Shown here piece after piece: positions 52,157 to 61,060 of a stretch of DNA of 64,000 nucleotides (positions within the stretch are counted from its first letter, which is position 1; every line of letters begins with the position of its first letter). Location of the stretch: positions 124,001 through 188,000 of the forward strand of contig NZ_FOBX01000010.1 of the NCBI RefSeq assembly GCF_900109945.1. Reading direction: 5' to 3'. This stretch comes from Bradyrhizobium sp. OK095 (lineage in GTDB: Bacteria > Pseudomonadota > Alphaproteobacteria > Rhizobiales > Xanthobacteraceae). Below the pieces are notes generated by a model. The model worked only from the letters and a program-made list of their open reading frames with translations. It ran no database searches and was not told the origin of the DNA. A program made the translations under genes and the position numbers.

Positions 52157-52495
52157 TTAGTTGGCGGCCGGGGTGAACTTGGACACGATGGTCTCGACCG
52201 GCTTGAACGCCTGCTTGGCGAGGTCGCTGTAGAGGCCGGCGATCTTCTGCGATTCCGCAACGAAGGTCTCGTAGGCGGAACGAGCAAACTCGGTCTGCGC
52301 TTCCATCGCCTTGTCCATCGACTTCACGCCGGAAAGCTTCTCGACGAAGGACTTGGTGTCTTCGAACGACTTCTTGGTGTAGTCGCCATAAGCGCTCGCG
52401 ATCGCCTGGAGGCCGTGCTGCATCGTGGTCGCGGAGGCAACGTACTGCTCGAAGTGCTCTTTCCCGTAGCCCTGAAAATCTTCAACCTTGAACAT
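52157..52495 (-). CDS. Phasin family protein (PHB granule-associated)
   Basis: A 112-residue, all-helical phasin_2-type protein. It has FKVEDFQGYGKEHFEQYVASATTMQ at the start, an FARSAYETFVAESQKIAGLYSDLAKQAFKP helix, and an Ala/Pro-rich end. Phasins coat polyhydroxybutyrate granules. ATG 52495 has AAAAGGA upstream. Its promoter carries two TGC-N3-GCA palindromes (see 52554-52603), consistent with repression by PhaR and release when polymer accumulates. Confidence 0.88.
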   Translation of the reverse strand: MFKVEDFQGYGKEHFEQYVASATTMQHGLQAIASAYGDYTKKSFEDTKSFVEKLSGVKSMDKAMEAQTEFARSAYETFVAESQKIAGLYSDLAKQAFKPVETIVSKFTPAAN

Positions 52496-52553
52496 ATCGG
52501 AATCCTTTTCCCTAGCTTTCGTCCGGAAGCCCCGGCTCCCTGAACTCTGCCCA

Positions 52554-52581
52554 CAATTAGTGCAACGCACAAAAAAGTCAA
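52554..52581 (-). promoter_or_regulatory. Phasin promoter
   Basis: On the minus strand, TTGACT (52581-52576) and TAATTG (52559-52554) are 16 bp apart, about 60 bp before the ATG. The PhaR-like site 1 occupies the spacer. Confidence 0.55.
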
Positions 52582-52603
52582 GAATTTTGTGCGTCGCACA
52601 AAA
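52560..52603. promoter_or_regulatory. Two PhaR-like operator palindromes
   Basis: Site 1 (52560-52570) is GTGC-AAC-GCAC. Site 2 (52585-52603) is TTTTGTGC-GTC-GCACAAAA, perfect 8-bp arms. Both contain the TGC-N3-GCA core described for PhaR, the PHB-responsive repressor, and their centres are 29 bp apart. One lies between -10 and -35 and the other just upstream, as expected for a repressor. The rest of the gap to 52884 has no gene. Confidence 0.6.
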
Positions 52604-52884
52604 TCAGATGCAAATCGCTGAGATTCCCGGAGTTTCCCGCAATGGTTCCTTAAGCTTTTGGAAACCGCGGCCCCCTACTTTGATTCTCTGGACGTGTTCA
52701 GCTTCCGCAATCGGCCAAAAGCCGTTTGAGAACATCACCTTAGCCAGAATAGCGGCTCAGGCCCAACGTCCCCCGCGGCGAACACCAGCGGAGGGACAGC
52801 CTGAGCAGGTAATGATCACGGGTCCAGTGGGCACAATTTCGCCTCACGAGCCGGTGATCAAGTCAGAAACGGGGACGGGGTTCC

Positions 52885-54717
52885 ATGCTTCGTAAAAACT
52901 TGTCTTCCTCGCGCTTGGCGCGGGTTGGCGTTTTCGGGCTTCTTACGGTCACCACCGCGGCCATCTTCACCACCGATGCTGCTGAAGCGCGGCGCCATCG
53001 GCATCGCTCCTACGCGCACCACCGGGTGCAGCGCGATGAGTCCGAGAGCTCCAGCCCGAAATTCGCGTCGATCATCGTCGACGGCAATTCCGGCACGGTG
53101 CTTCAGTCGAACAGTCCGGACGGGATTCGCCATCCCGCGTCGCTGACCAAGATCATGACGCTCTATCTGCTGTTCGAGCGTCTCGAATCCGGCAAGATGA
53201 AGCTCGACACCGAGATGCCGGTATCGCAGCACGCCGCCGATCAGGATCCGACCAAGTTGAACCTGCGTGCCGGCCAGACCATTCGCGTCGAGGACGCGAT
53301 CAAGGGTCTCGTCACCCGCTCGGCCAACGACGCCGCCGTGGTGATCGCCGAAGCGATCGGCGGCGACGAGGACGATTTCGCTACGATGATGACGCGCAAG
53401 GCGCGCTCGCTCGGCATGTCGAGGACGGTCTACCGCAACGCCAACGGCCTTCCCAACGACGAGCAGGTCACGACCGCGCGCGACCAGGCCACGCTCGGCC
53501 GCGCGATCCAGGAGCGCTTCCCGCGCTACTATCGCTATTTCGCGACCTCGACATTCAACTGGCGCGGCCAGTCGATCCGCAACCACAATCACCTGCTCGG
53601 CAGCGTTGAGGGCGTGGACGGCATCAAGACCGGCTACACCCGCGCCTCCGGCTTCAATCTCGTGACCTCAATGCGCCGCGGCAACCGCCATTTGATCGGC
53701 GTGGTGCTGGGCGGCCGCAGCGGCGGCTCACGCGACGCCATCATGCGCAATCTGCTCGCGGAGAACCTCGAGAAGGGCGCAACCACCCACACCGTCACCG
53801 CGGTCGCCGAACGCAATGGCGCTGACGCCAATACCGACGTCGCCGATGCATCGGAGACCCCGGCCCGCGCCGCGCCGCAGGTTCAGGCCGTGGCCGCCGC
53901 CGAAGCCGCCCCGTCGCGTCTTGCTTCGCGCCTGTCCGCCCTTGCCGCTGCGACTGCCGCGATGCCGCCGGCACAGCCCAAGCCTGAAGTTCGGCCGACT
54001 GAATCCAAGATCGAGCCGGCGCCGCTCACCAGTGGCGTGATCTCGAGCCAGCCGCTCTCGATCATCCCCGGCTCGTCCGAGCCGATGAAGCCGGTCCGGG
54101 TGAAGACGGTTCAGGTCAAGGCCGGCACCGTGAAGGTCGCCTCCGCCGCCCCGGCGCAGGTCGGACCGCAGGTCACGAACACGATTGCCCCTCGCTCCGA
54201 CGTCGCGGAAACCTCCGGCGCCGTCGTCGCCCGGGCCGACCTCATCAACAGGCCCGAGGTCATGAGCCAGTCGGAAGCGCCGAAGGCTGAGACCGCCCGC
54301 GCCGAAATGCCCCGTCAGCCGGCGGGCTTCGGCACCGGCAACGGCATCCTGGGCGTGCTGCCGGCTGCGACCGCCGCCGCGCCCGCCCCGGCAGCTGCAA
54401 AGCTCGCCTCCGCCGATCCGGCGCCGCAGCCGATCCAGATGAGCGCCACCACCAGGCCGGTCGTCACCCACAGCGGCTGGATCGTCCAGGTCGGCGCGCT
54501 CGAGAGCGAGAACGAAGCCCAGCAGCGCATCGACGCCGCGCGCAGCTCGGCCCGCGGCCTGCTCAGCAAGGCCGACCCGTTCACCGAGACTGTTGTCGCC
54601 AAGGACAATCGCAAACTCTACCGCGCCCGCTTCGCCGGGCTTGAGCGGGATCAGGCCGAAGCCGTCTGCCGCGCCCTGAAGCGCGCCGACATCTCCTGCA
54701 TCACCGTCCGCAACTGA
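52885..54717 (+). CDS. D-alanyl-D-alanine carboxypeptidase with SPOR domain
   Basis: A 610-residue exported penicillin-binding protein. The signal peptide spans about 1-34. A transpeptidase-fold domain has Ser86-x-x-Lys89 (SLTK), Ser146-Ala-Asn148 and Lys248-Thr-Gly. A ~240-residue Ala/Pro/Val-rich linker follows. The C-terminal SPOR domain (GWIVQVGALESENEAQQRI...RKLYRARFAGL) binds denuded glycan at the septum. It removes the terminal D-Ala of peptidoglycan stem peptides. The linker-SPOR arrangement is frequent in rhizobial DacA-type proteins. Confidence 0.93.
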   Translation: MLRKNLSSSRLARVGVFGLLTVTTAAIFTTDAAEARRHRHRSYAHHRVQRDESESSSPKFASIIVDGNSGTVLQSNSPDGIRHPASLTKIMTLYLLFERLESGKMKLDTEMPVSQHAADQDPTKLNLRAGQTIRVEDAIKGLVTRSANDAAVVIAEAIGGDEDDFATMMTRKARSLGMSRTVYRNANGLPNDEQVTTARDQATLGRAIQERFPRYYRYFATSTFNWRGQSIRNHNHLLGSVEGVDGIKTGYTRASGFNLVTSMRRGNRHLIGVVLGGRSGGSRDAIMRNLLAENLEKGATTHTVTAVAERNGADANTDVADASETPARAAPQVQAVAAAEAAPSRLASRLSALAAATAAMPPAQPKPEVRPTESKIEPAPLTSGVISSQPLSIIPGSSEPMKPVRVKTVQVKAGTVKVASAAPAQVGPQVTNTIAPRSDVAETSGAVVARADLINRPEVMSQSEAPKAETARAEMPRQPAGFGTGNGILGVLPAATAAAPAPAAAKLASADPAPQPIQMSATTRPVVTHSGWIVQVGALESENEAQQRIDAARSSARGLLSKADPFTETVVAKDNRKLYRARFAGLERDQAEAVCRALKRADISCITVRN

Positions 54718-54737
54718 TCTTCCGCACCGCTCCGATC

Positions 54738-54766
54738 AAAATGCCCGCGCCTTGCGCGGGCATTTT
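54738..54766 (+). terminator. Rho-independent terminator of the carboxypeptidase gene
   Basis: AAAATGCCCGCG / CGCGGGCATTTT arms with a short loop and T-rich flank. The remaining 190 bp to 54956 carry nothing else that I can identify. Confidence 0.88.
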
Positions 54767-54956
54767 CATTTTCGGGATGCGGTGACGCCAAGGCCGTTCG
54801 GTACCAAGGCTGTTCCACGACAACCTCTCGTCAAGGATTTACGGTTAAAACTTTACCCAAGGGATCGACCACGCCGACAATGGCGGGCATCGGGGCGACA
54901 TCAGACAGAGCAAGCGGAGCTCACGCGGTACGGGCGTTTGTAGCGTAGTGCCGGAG

Positions 54957-55682
54957 TTAGCCGTTATGCGTACGAAGCAGAGTATCCTTGGCCTCGTTTA
55001 CCCGGGCAGCGAGATAGTTCGAGCCCCCTTGGTCGGGATGGAGTTTCTTCATCAGGGACTTGTGAGCCCTGCTAATGTCGGCGCGCCCCGCCCCCGGCTG
55101 CAAGCCAAGGATCTGATAGGCTTCCTCCGCCGTCATTTTGCCGCTCGCCGCCGTACGGCGCTGCCGCCCTGCCGCGTCGCCCTGCGCGTTCTGACGCCAG
55201 GCGGGAAACCGGCGGTCCAGATAGCTTTCAAGTAAGGCTACGCTCTCGGCGTCGAACGCTGGCACCACCGCCAGCAGGCCCGCGAGATCAAACTCGTCGA
55301 GATCGCGCCCGGCGTAAGGCCCGGCGACGATCTGGCCCCCGAGCCGGCCGGAATCGTGCTCGAGCCGCATATCGAGGAATTGCGAGCGCACGCGCGAGGA
55401 CTGGCTGGTCGGACGCGTCGCACCACCGCCGAACAGCCCGCCGATGTTGCCGAGGCCAGAGTTCGCCAGCGGCGTCCAGCCCAGCAACCCCGCACCCATG
55501 ATTCCGAGCGGGATCGCCACCACCAACTCGCCCCGCAGGCCCGTGAACGCCGCGACCGCCAGCGCCAGCACGCCTCCGCCGAACTTGACGGCACGTGCCA
55601 GCACCGCCGGATTGGCGGAGCGGAACATCTGCAGCAGCAGATAAAGCGTGATAATTGCGATGGCGCCGGCGATCAGGGTCAT
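54957..55682 (-). CDS. Membrane-anchored J-domain protein
   Basis: A 241-residue protein. Three hydrophobic segments lie in the first ~90 residues, then a soluble middle region. The C-terminal J domain (about 182-240) has the HPDQGG motif and YQILGLQPGAGRADI. It is topologically like Tim14/type III J-proteins and would recruit DnaK at the membrane. It is divergent from a TehA-like transporter 178 bp away. The client is unknown. Confidence 0.88.
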   Translation of the reverse strand: MTLIAGAIAIITLYLLLQMFRSANPAVLARAVKFGGGVLALAVAAFTGLRGELVVAIPLGIMGAGLLGWTPLANSGLGNIGGLFGGGATRPTSQSSRVRSQFLDMRLEHDSGRLGGQIVAGPYAGRDLDEFDLAGLLAVVPAFDAESVALLESYLDRRFPAWRQNAQGDAAGRQRRTAASGKMTAEEAYQILGLQPGAGRADISRAHKSLMKKLHPDQGGSNYLAARVNEAKDTLLRTHNG

Positions 55683-55860
55683 GGCCGGAATATAGTCGCC
55701 CTCTTGTCAAAAAGCATGGCGTCCTTCGCCTGCGTCCACGATTGGCTGGTGACACGAGAAGTTCGTTCTCCGATAAGCGCCCTGCCCGAATCCCGGCACG
55801 CGCGGCGGTAACAATGCCGCACCGGCATCGCAGGAATGTGGGTGAGGTTTGGGGAAGACC

Positions 55861-56832
55861 ATGAGCAACGGCTTCAGGCCGCCGATCGTGCCGGCCGCGT
55901 TCTTCGGCATCGTGCTTGGGCTCGCGGGCCTCGGCAATGCCTGGCGGGCCGCGCATCAGGTCTGGCATTTGCCAGCGATCGTCGGCGAGAGCCTGCTCGC
56001 CCTCGCGTCCACCGTCTGGGCCCTGCTGCTCATGCTCTTCATCCTGCGCTGGATTTTTGCGCGCGCGGAATCGCTCGGGGAAGCTCATCATCCCGTGCAG
56101 TGCTGCTTCATCGGGCTCGCCGGCGTCTCCACCATGCTGATCGCGATCGCCGCGGAGCCCTATTCGCACCTTGCCGCAATCATCCTGTTCGGCGTTGGCG
56201 CCGCGTTCACGCTCGGCTTTGCGCTGTGGCGAACGGGATTGTTGTGGCGCGGCAATCGCGATCATACCGCGACGACGCCGGTGTTGTACCTGCCGACGGT
56301 CGCCGGCGGTTTCGTCACCGCCGCAGTGTCCTCGGCGCTCGGCTACCCCGATTGGGGACAGCTCGCCTTCGGCGTCGCGCTGTTCTCCTGGCTCGCGATC
56401 GAATCCGTGCTGCTGCACCGGCTCTACACCGCCGCGACGCTTCCCGTGGCGCTGCGGCCGACGCTCGGCATCCAGCTCGCACCGCCCGCAGTCGGCGCCG
56501 TCGCCTGGCTCGCAGTCAACGGCGACATGCCGGACATGGCCGCGCACATCCTGGTCGGCTACGGGCTGATGATGGCGCTGCTGCTGCTTCGGCTGCTGCC
56601 GTGGATCATGGAGCAGCCGTTCTCGGTGTCCTATTGGGGTTTTACCTTCGGCGCGACCGCGCTTGCAATCGCGCCCATTCGCTTGGCCGGGCACGGCGAC
56701 ACCGGTGCGATCGTGCAGCTTGCGCCGTGGCTGTTTGCCGCCGCCAACATCGTGGTCGGATTGATCGCGCTTGGCACGCTGCGCCTGATCCTGCAGGGAC
56801 GGCTGCTGCCGACGCAAGCCGCGCCGGCTTGA
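55861..56832 (+). CDS. TehA / SLAC1-family transporter
   Basis: A 323-residue protein with about ten hydrophobic helices. The family pattern includes FRPPIVPAAFFGIVLGLAGLGN at helix 1, YLPTVAGGFVTAAVSSALG, and RPTLGIQLAPPAVGAVAWL. TehA relatives are anion or dicarboxylate channels linked to tellurite resistance. ATG 55861 directly follows GGGGAAG; a GTG 12 bp upstream is also open. No TehB methyltransferase is present. It converges with the VWA gene 4 bp away. Confidence 0.85.
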   Translation: MSNGFRPPIVPAAFFGIVLGLAGLGNAWRAAHQVWHLPAIVGESLLALASTVWALLLMLFILRWIFARAESLGEAHHPVQCCFIGLAGVSTMLIAIAAEPYSHLAAIILFGVGAAFTLGFALWRTGLLWRGNRDHTATTPVLYLPTVAGGFVTAAVSSALGYPDWGQLAFGVALFSWLAIESVLLHRLYTAATLPVALRPTLGIQLAPPAVGAVAWLAVNGDMPDMAAHILVGYGLMMALLLLRLLPWIMEQPFSVSYWGFTFGATALAIAPIRLAGHGDTGAIVQLAPWLFAAANIVVGLIALGTLRLILQGRLLPTQAAPA

Positions 56833-56836
56833 GCGG

Positions 56837-57580
56837 CTACTTCATCTGGCCGATCAGCTTCGCCGCGCCGCTCGCGCTCTTGGCCAGTTTCAACAGCGCC
56901 TCGCGACCGCCGGCGGCATAGGCCGCGGCGGCCCGCAACAGCTCGCGCAGCTGCGCCGCCGCACCGGGATCGAACCGGCACCAGGCCCCGCCGGTCAGCC
57001 GCGCGATCTCGCGAAAGGCCTTTTCGGCCACGGCGTCGTCGCCTTCCTGAAACAGGAAGACGGGCACCTTGAGCATGCCGAGCTCGCCGGCCTTGACGCA
57101 GAGCTCGTCGACCTTCTCTTCCATGGCATCGCCGACGAACACGACGGCCCGCACGCCGGATGCGACCGCCTCGCGCCGCGCCTCGCTCAGGACCTTGCCG
57201 ATCTGGGTGTCGCCGCCGCGGCAATCGATCTTGCTCATCAGCGTCGCGAGCTTTGTGCTGTCGGATATCCATCCCGTTGCGCGGCACTCGTTGAAGCCGC
57301 GATAGTAGACGAGCCGGATGTCGAGACTGCCGAGCGCCGCGGTCTCATGAAACATGTCCGCCTGGAGCGCGCAGGCCATGTCCCAGGTCGGCTGCCGGCT
57401 CATCGTCGCATCCAGCGCGAAGATCAGCCGCCCCTTGGCGCCGGGCGCGTGCGGTGACAGCGTACGCGCCTTGGCGACGAAGGCGGCGATATCCTCCGAG
57501 GTGCTGGCTTGCGGCAGCGCGCCGCCGGCTTCGGTCGAGACGGCATCACGGTCACGCGGCTTGACGGGTTCGCCGGGCAT
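56837..57580 (-). CDS. VWA-domain protein
   Basis: A 247-residue protein. The VWA domain runs from about 50 to 220: RLIFALDATMSRQPTW (MIDAS-like D-x-T-x-S), LVYYRGFNEC, GGDTQIG and VFVGDAMEE. It is soluble, with no signal peptide. Similar proteins accompany J-proteins or TerY-type stress genes; the function is not known. GAGGTGAG precedes the ATG. It sits between the TehA-like gene and a hydrolase. Confidence 0.85.
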   Translation of the reverse strand: MPGEPVKPRDRDAVSTEAGGALPQASTSEDIAAFVAKARTLSPHAPGAKGRLIFALDATMSRQPTWDMACALQADMFHETAALGSLDIRLVYYRGFNECRATGWISDSTKLATLMSKIDCRGGDTQIGKVLSEARREAVASGVRAVVFVGDAMEEKVDELCVKAGELGMLKVPVFLFQEGDDAVAEKAFREIARLTGGAWCRFDPGAAAQLRELLRAAAAYAAGGREALLKLAKSASGAAKLIGQMK

Positions 57581-57719
57581 TCCTGCTCACCTCTTGCATG
57601 AGCAGATCATGTGGATAGCGCATGCGGCCCGGTCAATGTGCAAAGCCTCCGCGGGCGGGTGCCGACGGAGGCTTTGGAAGTCGTGCTGACGATCAGAGCG
57701 GTGTCAGCTCTTGTTGGTG

Positions 57720-58580
57720 TCAGCTCTTGGCGGGCGCCATCAGAGCAACCGGACCGGGCTCCAGGATCTTGGGCGGGGCCGAGCGGGTGTCGACGGGAGC
57801 GATCGCGCTGTCGGTATCGCTCAGGAATTTGTCGAGCATGCCCTGGATCGAGTTCTTCGCGTTATCCGGACCGGTGTCGCGCATGTCGTTATGCTGGAAT
57901 TCGGTCTTCACGACCTGGATGCCGGCCTTCTCGCATTCCTCGTCGGTCGGGATCACGCCCGCATCGGTCTTGAACTGCGGATCCTGAGAGCGGAACGACA
58001 GGATCTTGAACTTGCCGGCGGTGACGAAGGGCACGCGCAGATTGTCGAGCGTGACGACCTTCTTGACCTCATCCGGATACTGCTTGGCGAAATACATCGT
58101 GATGTCGCCGCCCATGGAGTGGCCGACCATGGTCACCCTGTCGTAGTCGGCGTTGGGCTGAACCTTCTTCATCTCCTGCATGGCGAGATGGATGTTGGCG
58201 ACGCCGCGCAGGATCTGCGGCAGGCGGCCGACATAGATCTCGCCGGGCTTGGTCACCATCGGCGGATCGGTCGGCAGATCATGCTGCGGGCTGACGACGA
58301 GGTAGCCGCGTGCAGCGAAAATGTTGGCGAGGAAGCCGTACTCTGTGTTCTTGACGGTGTTGCCGTGATTGATCACGGCAACCGGCATCGTGATCATGCC
58401 GGCATTGGCCTGCATTTCCTTGTCGCGACGGATCGCGATATCGACAGGCACGGGACGGTTGTCGCGCGAAGCGTCGTAGAAGGTGATGGTCTCGTGCTTG
58501 ATCGCCCACTTGCTCGCCGTGAAATAGGCGACGCCGCAGAGGGCACTAACCGAAACCAGAACGGCAATTCCACGCTTCAT
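57720..58580 (-). CDS. Alpha/beta hydrolase with N-terminal membrane anchor
   Basis: A 286-residue protein. A hydrophobic N-terminal segment (about 4-22) is a signal anchor or signal peptide. The hydrolase core has NHG (residues 71-73, oxyanion region), nucleophile Ser155 in GHSMGG, and a late His near 230. It resembles dienelactone-hydrolase or chlorophyllase-type esterases acting outside the cytoplasm. GAGGAC precedes the ATG. Two palindromes lie in its upstream region. Confidence 0.82.
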   Translation of the reverse strand: MKRGIAVLVSVSALCGVAYFTASKWAIKHETITFYDASRDNRPVPVDIAIRRDKEMQANAGMITMPVAVINHGNTVKNTEYGFLANIFAARGYLVVSPQHDLPTDPPMVTKPGEIYVGRLPQILRGVANIHLAMQEMKKVQPNADYDRVTMVGHSMGGDITMYFAKQYPDEVKKVVTLDNLRVPFVTAGKFKILSFRSQDPQFKTDAGVIPTDEECEKAGIQVVKTEFQHNDMRDTGPDNAKNSIQGMLDKFLSDTDSAIAPVDTRSAPPKILEPGPVALMAPAKS

Positions 58581-58677
58581 TTTCGTCCTCAGCCTCAGGC
58601 TCTTTCGGCCTGAATCCCTGTTGAAAATCGTGTTCTTCCGAGGCTCTTCGGCCCCTGGTCGCCTATTCCCTAATATA

Positions 58678-58695
58678 TGTCACAGGCGCGTGACA
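58678..58695. promoter_or_regulatory. Operator-like palindrome upstream of the hydrolase
   Basis: Perfect arms TGTCAC / GTGACA around six bases, abutting a TATATT on the minus strand, about 100 bp before the hydrolase ATG. It may bind a dimeric regulator; the family is not identified. Confidence 0.4.
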
Positions 58696-58731
58696 GGAAG
58701 GCTAAATATTGTGAACCGGCCGCCCTTTCAT

Positions 58732-58744
58732 TGTGCGGCGCACA
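58732..58744. promoter_or_regulatory. TGTGC-N3-GCACA site upstream of the hydrolase
   Basis: It is the same 5-bp arms as the strong PhaR-like site of the phasin promoter (TGTGC-GTC-GCACA there, GGC centre here), about 150 bp before the hydrolase start. It could be a further PhaR-type site. Confidence 0.35.
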
Positions 58745-58924
58745 CGTTTCTTGGGCACCCTGTTCTCATACCGCTACGTCAGGGTGCAGGTCACCATCCG
58801 ACGCAACCGGTCTCGATTGGGTTCAATTTCGCGGTAAACGTGGGATGAAAACGGCTGAGCACAGACTCAGTTCCGGCGGGAACCAGCCGCTTGAATCGAC
58901 TGGAAGTAGCGACATACCGCCGCG

Positions 58925-59848
58925 TCAGGCGCCGAGGATGTCGTGGACCTCGAGCGGCTTGTCGACCTGGCTGAACCACTCGGCGCGATTGGCCGCACGC
59001 CGGCGACCGCGCTCGTCGAGCGGCAGCTTGAGCTGACGGAGCAGGCTCGTCACCTCCTCCCGCGCGGTCAGGTGCCCGAGGTTGGGCCGCATGCCGAGCG
59101 TGGCCTCGTCGATCTCGTCCAGCGCGGTCAGGCCGCGCGGGAAGAATTCGCGATAGACGACGCGCTCGGCGAAGCCGTCGACATAGCGGAAGCCCAATCG
59201 CAGCGACAGATCCTTCAAGCCGTCGGCGACGAGCTGCTTGTTGCGGGAGCCGAGCATCGACAGGCGGTTGCGCACCACGATCCAGTCGGTGGAGGAGCCA
59301 TCGAGCTGGCGGCGCTTGCGCCTGACATCCCGCACCATCTCGGCGTAATGGCTTTCGCCCGTCACCGCGTAGTTGGCGGGATCGACGGTCCCGAGCACGT
59401 CGAAATCGAGGAAGCTGTCGTTGATCGGCGTGACCAGCGTGTCGGCCATCGAGTGCGCAAGGCGCATCAGATAGCTGTCAGTGCCGGGCGTATCGATGAC
59501 GATGAAGTCAAAACTGCTCTCGACCGCTGAGACCGCCTCCATGAACTGCTGGAACTCGGAGTTCTCGTTCTCGGCGATCTGCATCGTCTCGCCGAGCTTG
59601 ATGCAGCGATGCACCGGCAGCGCGAGGTCGAGCTTGGTGCGGCGAGCCCAGGCGGCGCGGTTGTTGATGTAGTGGGTGAAGCTTTGCTGGCGGCAGTCGA
59701 GGTCGATGGTGGCGACGCGCTGACCGGCCTTCAACAGCGCGACCGCGATGTGCAAGGCGGAGGTCGATTTGCCGGAGCCGCCCTTCTCGTTACCGAGCAC
59801 GACGACGTGCGCCGAGCCCGATTGGCCTTGGCTAGCCTGCACAAGCAT
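58925..59848 (-). CDS. mipZ: MipZ, division-plane positioning ATPase
   Basis: A 307-residue P-loop ATPase of the ParA/MinD superfamily. The deviant Walker A EKGGSGKST is at 21-29 and switch II DTPGTDS near 122. The long C-terminal part (RKRRQLDGSSTDWIVVRNRLSMLGSRN) is characteristic of MipZ. It inhibits FtsZ near the poles through ParB interaction. ATG 59848 has GAGGAT 4 bp upstream; a codon at 59863 is also open. It is divergent from panC, a frequent alphaproteobacterial arrangement. Confidence 0.95.
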   Translation of the reverse strand: MLVQASQGQSGSAHVVVLGNEKGGSGKSTSALHIAVALLKAGQRVATIDLDCRQQSFTHYINNRAAWARRTKLDLALPVHRCIKLGETMQIAENENSEFQQFMEAVSAVESSFDFIVIDTPGTDSYLMRLAHSMADTLVTPINDSFLDFDVLGTVDPANYAVTGESHYAEMVRDVRRKRRQLDGSSTDWIVVRNRLSMLGSRNKQLVADGLKDLSLRLGFRYVDGFAERVVYREFFPRGLTALDEIDEATLGMRPNLGHLTAREEVTSLLRQLKLPLDERGRRRAANRAEWFSQVDKPLEVHDILGA

Positions 59849-60133
59849 GGCGATCCTCAACACCCCTAAGCAATATCTTCGAGTTGGCCGCGTCTGCGGT
59901 CAAGTGAAATGCGTGACAGGTTAGCGAAATCACAGTGCGTTGGTCTTCATCATGAATTGCGTCGCCGTATCGCGTCTGTGATCCAGCCCACAATATCGCG
60001 ACATCCTCCGCCGCACCGCGCGGGATGCTGTGCCGCATCCGGATGCATGGCGTCCACGATCGCCGCTTGTTAAGGTTAGCTGGCCGGGCGCCGGGACGCG
60101 CCCACCTCAAATTCCTAACCCTCTCGAGTCCTG

Positions 60134-60985
60134 ATGTCACGAAGCCCCTTGATCGCCCGCACGGTCCCCACCCTGCGACGCGCTGTCGACAATCTTCGCA
60201 AGCGAAAGGCCACGGTCGCGCTGGTTCCGACCATGGGGGCGCTCCATGACGGGCATGTGTCGCTGGTGCGCCTCGCCAAGCGGCGCGCCAGCCGCGTCGT
60301 GGTGTCGATCTTCGTCAATCCGACCCAGTTCGCCCCGACAGAGGACTTTGGTGCCTATCCGCGCACGTGGAAGTCCGACATCGCCAAGCTCGCCGCCGAG
60401 GACGTCGACATCGTCTGGCATCCCGGTGTCGAGGCCATGTACCCGGCGGGCTTTGCGACCCGCATCGTGCCGGAGGGCCCGGCACTCGCCGGCCTCGAGG
60501 ACCGCTTCCGTCCGCACTTCTTCGGCGGCGTCGCCACCGTCGTCGGCAAGCTGTTCACACAATGCCGGCCGGACTTTGCCATCTTCGGCGAGAAGGACTT
60601 TCAGCAATTGCGGGTGGTCTCGCAAATGGCGCGTGATCTCGACCTCGGCGTGAAGGTGATCGGCTCCCGCACGGTGCGCGAGCGCGACGGGCTCGCGATG
60701 TCCTCGCGCAACGTCTACCTCTCACCCGAGGAGCGGCAGACCGCCGCCGTCCTCTACCGCGCCATGAAGGACAGTGCCGGCCGCATCCGCGCCGGCGAAG
60801 CGATCGCACCGTCGATGGCGCGCGGCGCCGAGACGATCAACGCGGCCGGCTTTGCCCTCGACTATTTCGAGGCCCGCCATGCCGAGACGCTGGCACAGGT
60901 CGCCTCACGCAAGGACGGTCCCTTGCGCATCCTGGTCGCGGCCAAGCTCGGCAACACCCGGCTGATCGACAATATCGCGGTGTGA
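60134..60985 (+). CDS. panC: Pantothenate synthetase
   Basis: A 283-residue enzyme with the HIGH-like GALHDGH at 35-41, the VSIFVNPTQFAP strand, FGEKDFQQL, and the KMSKS-like MSSRN near 190. It joins pantoate and beta-alanine with ATP to give pantothenate (coenzyme A precursor). ATG 60134 fits the family start. No panB is adjacent. The 285-bp gap to mipZ (59849-60133) shows no gene. Confidence 0.96.
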   Translation: MSRSPLIARTVPTLRRAVDNLRKRKATVALVPTMGALHDGHVSLVRLAKRRASRVVVSIFVNPTQFAPTEDFGAYPRTWKSDIAKLAAEDVDIVWHPGVEAMYPAGFATRIVPEGPALAGLEDRFRPHFFGGVATVVGKLFTQCRPDFAIFGEKDFQQLRVVSQMARDLDLGVKVIGSRTVRERDGLAMSSRNVYLSPEERQTAAVLYRAMKDSAGRIRAGEAIAPSMARGAETINAAGFALDYFEARHAETLAQVASRKDGPLRILVAAKLGNTRLIDNIAV

Positions 60986-61060
60986 ACGCCGAGGTTGAGC
61001 TTGCACCATCCCTCGCCCGCATGGATGATCGGCGCGGGGAAACGAGCCGGTTGGCAGGGC

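Larger units (their letters stand above)
58581..58924. other. 344-bp intergenic region upstream of the hydrolase
   Basis: No gene is seen. It contains the palindromes at 58678-58695 and 58732-58744 and a possible minus-strand -10 box (TATATT, 58677-58672). The stretch toward the mipZ stop (58750-58924) shows nothing recognisable. Confidence 0.5.
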
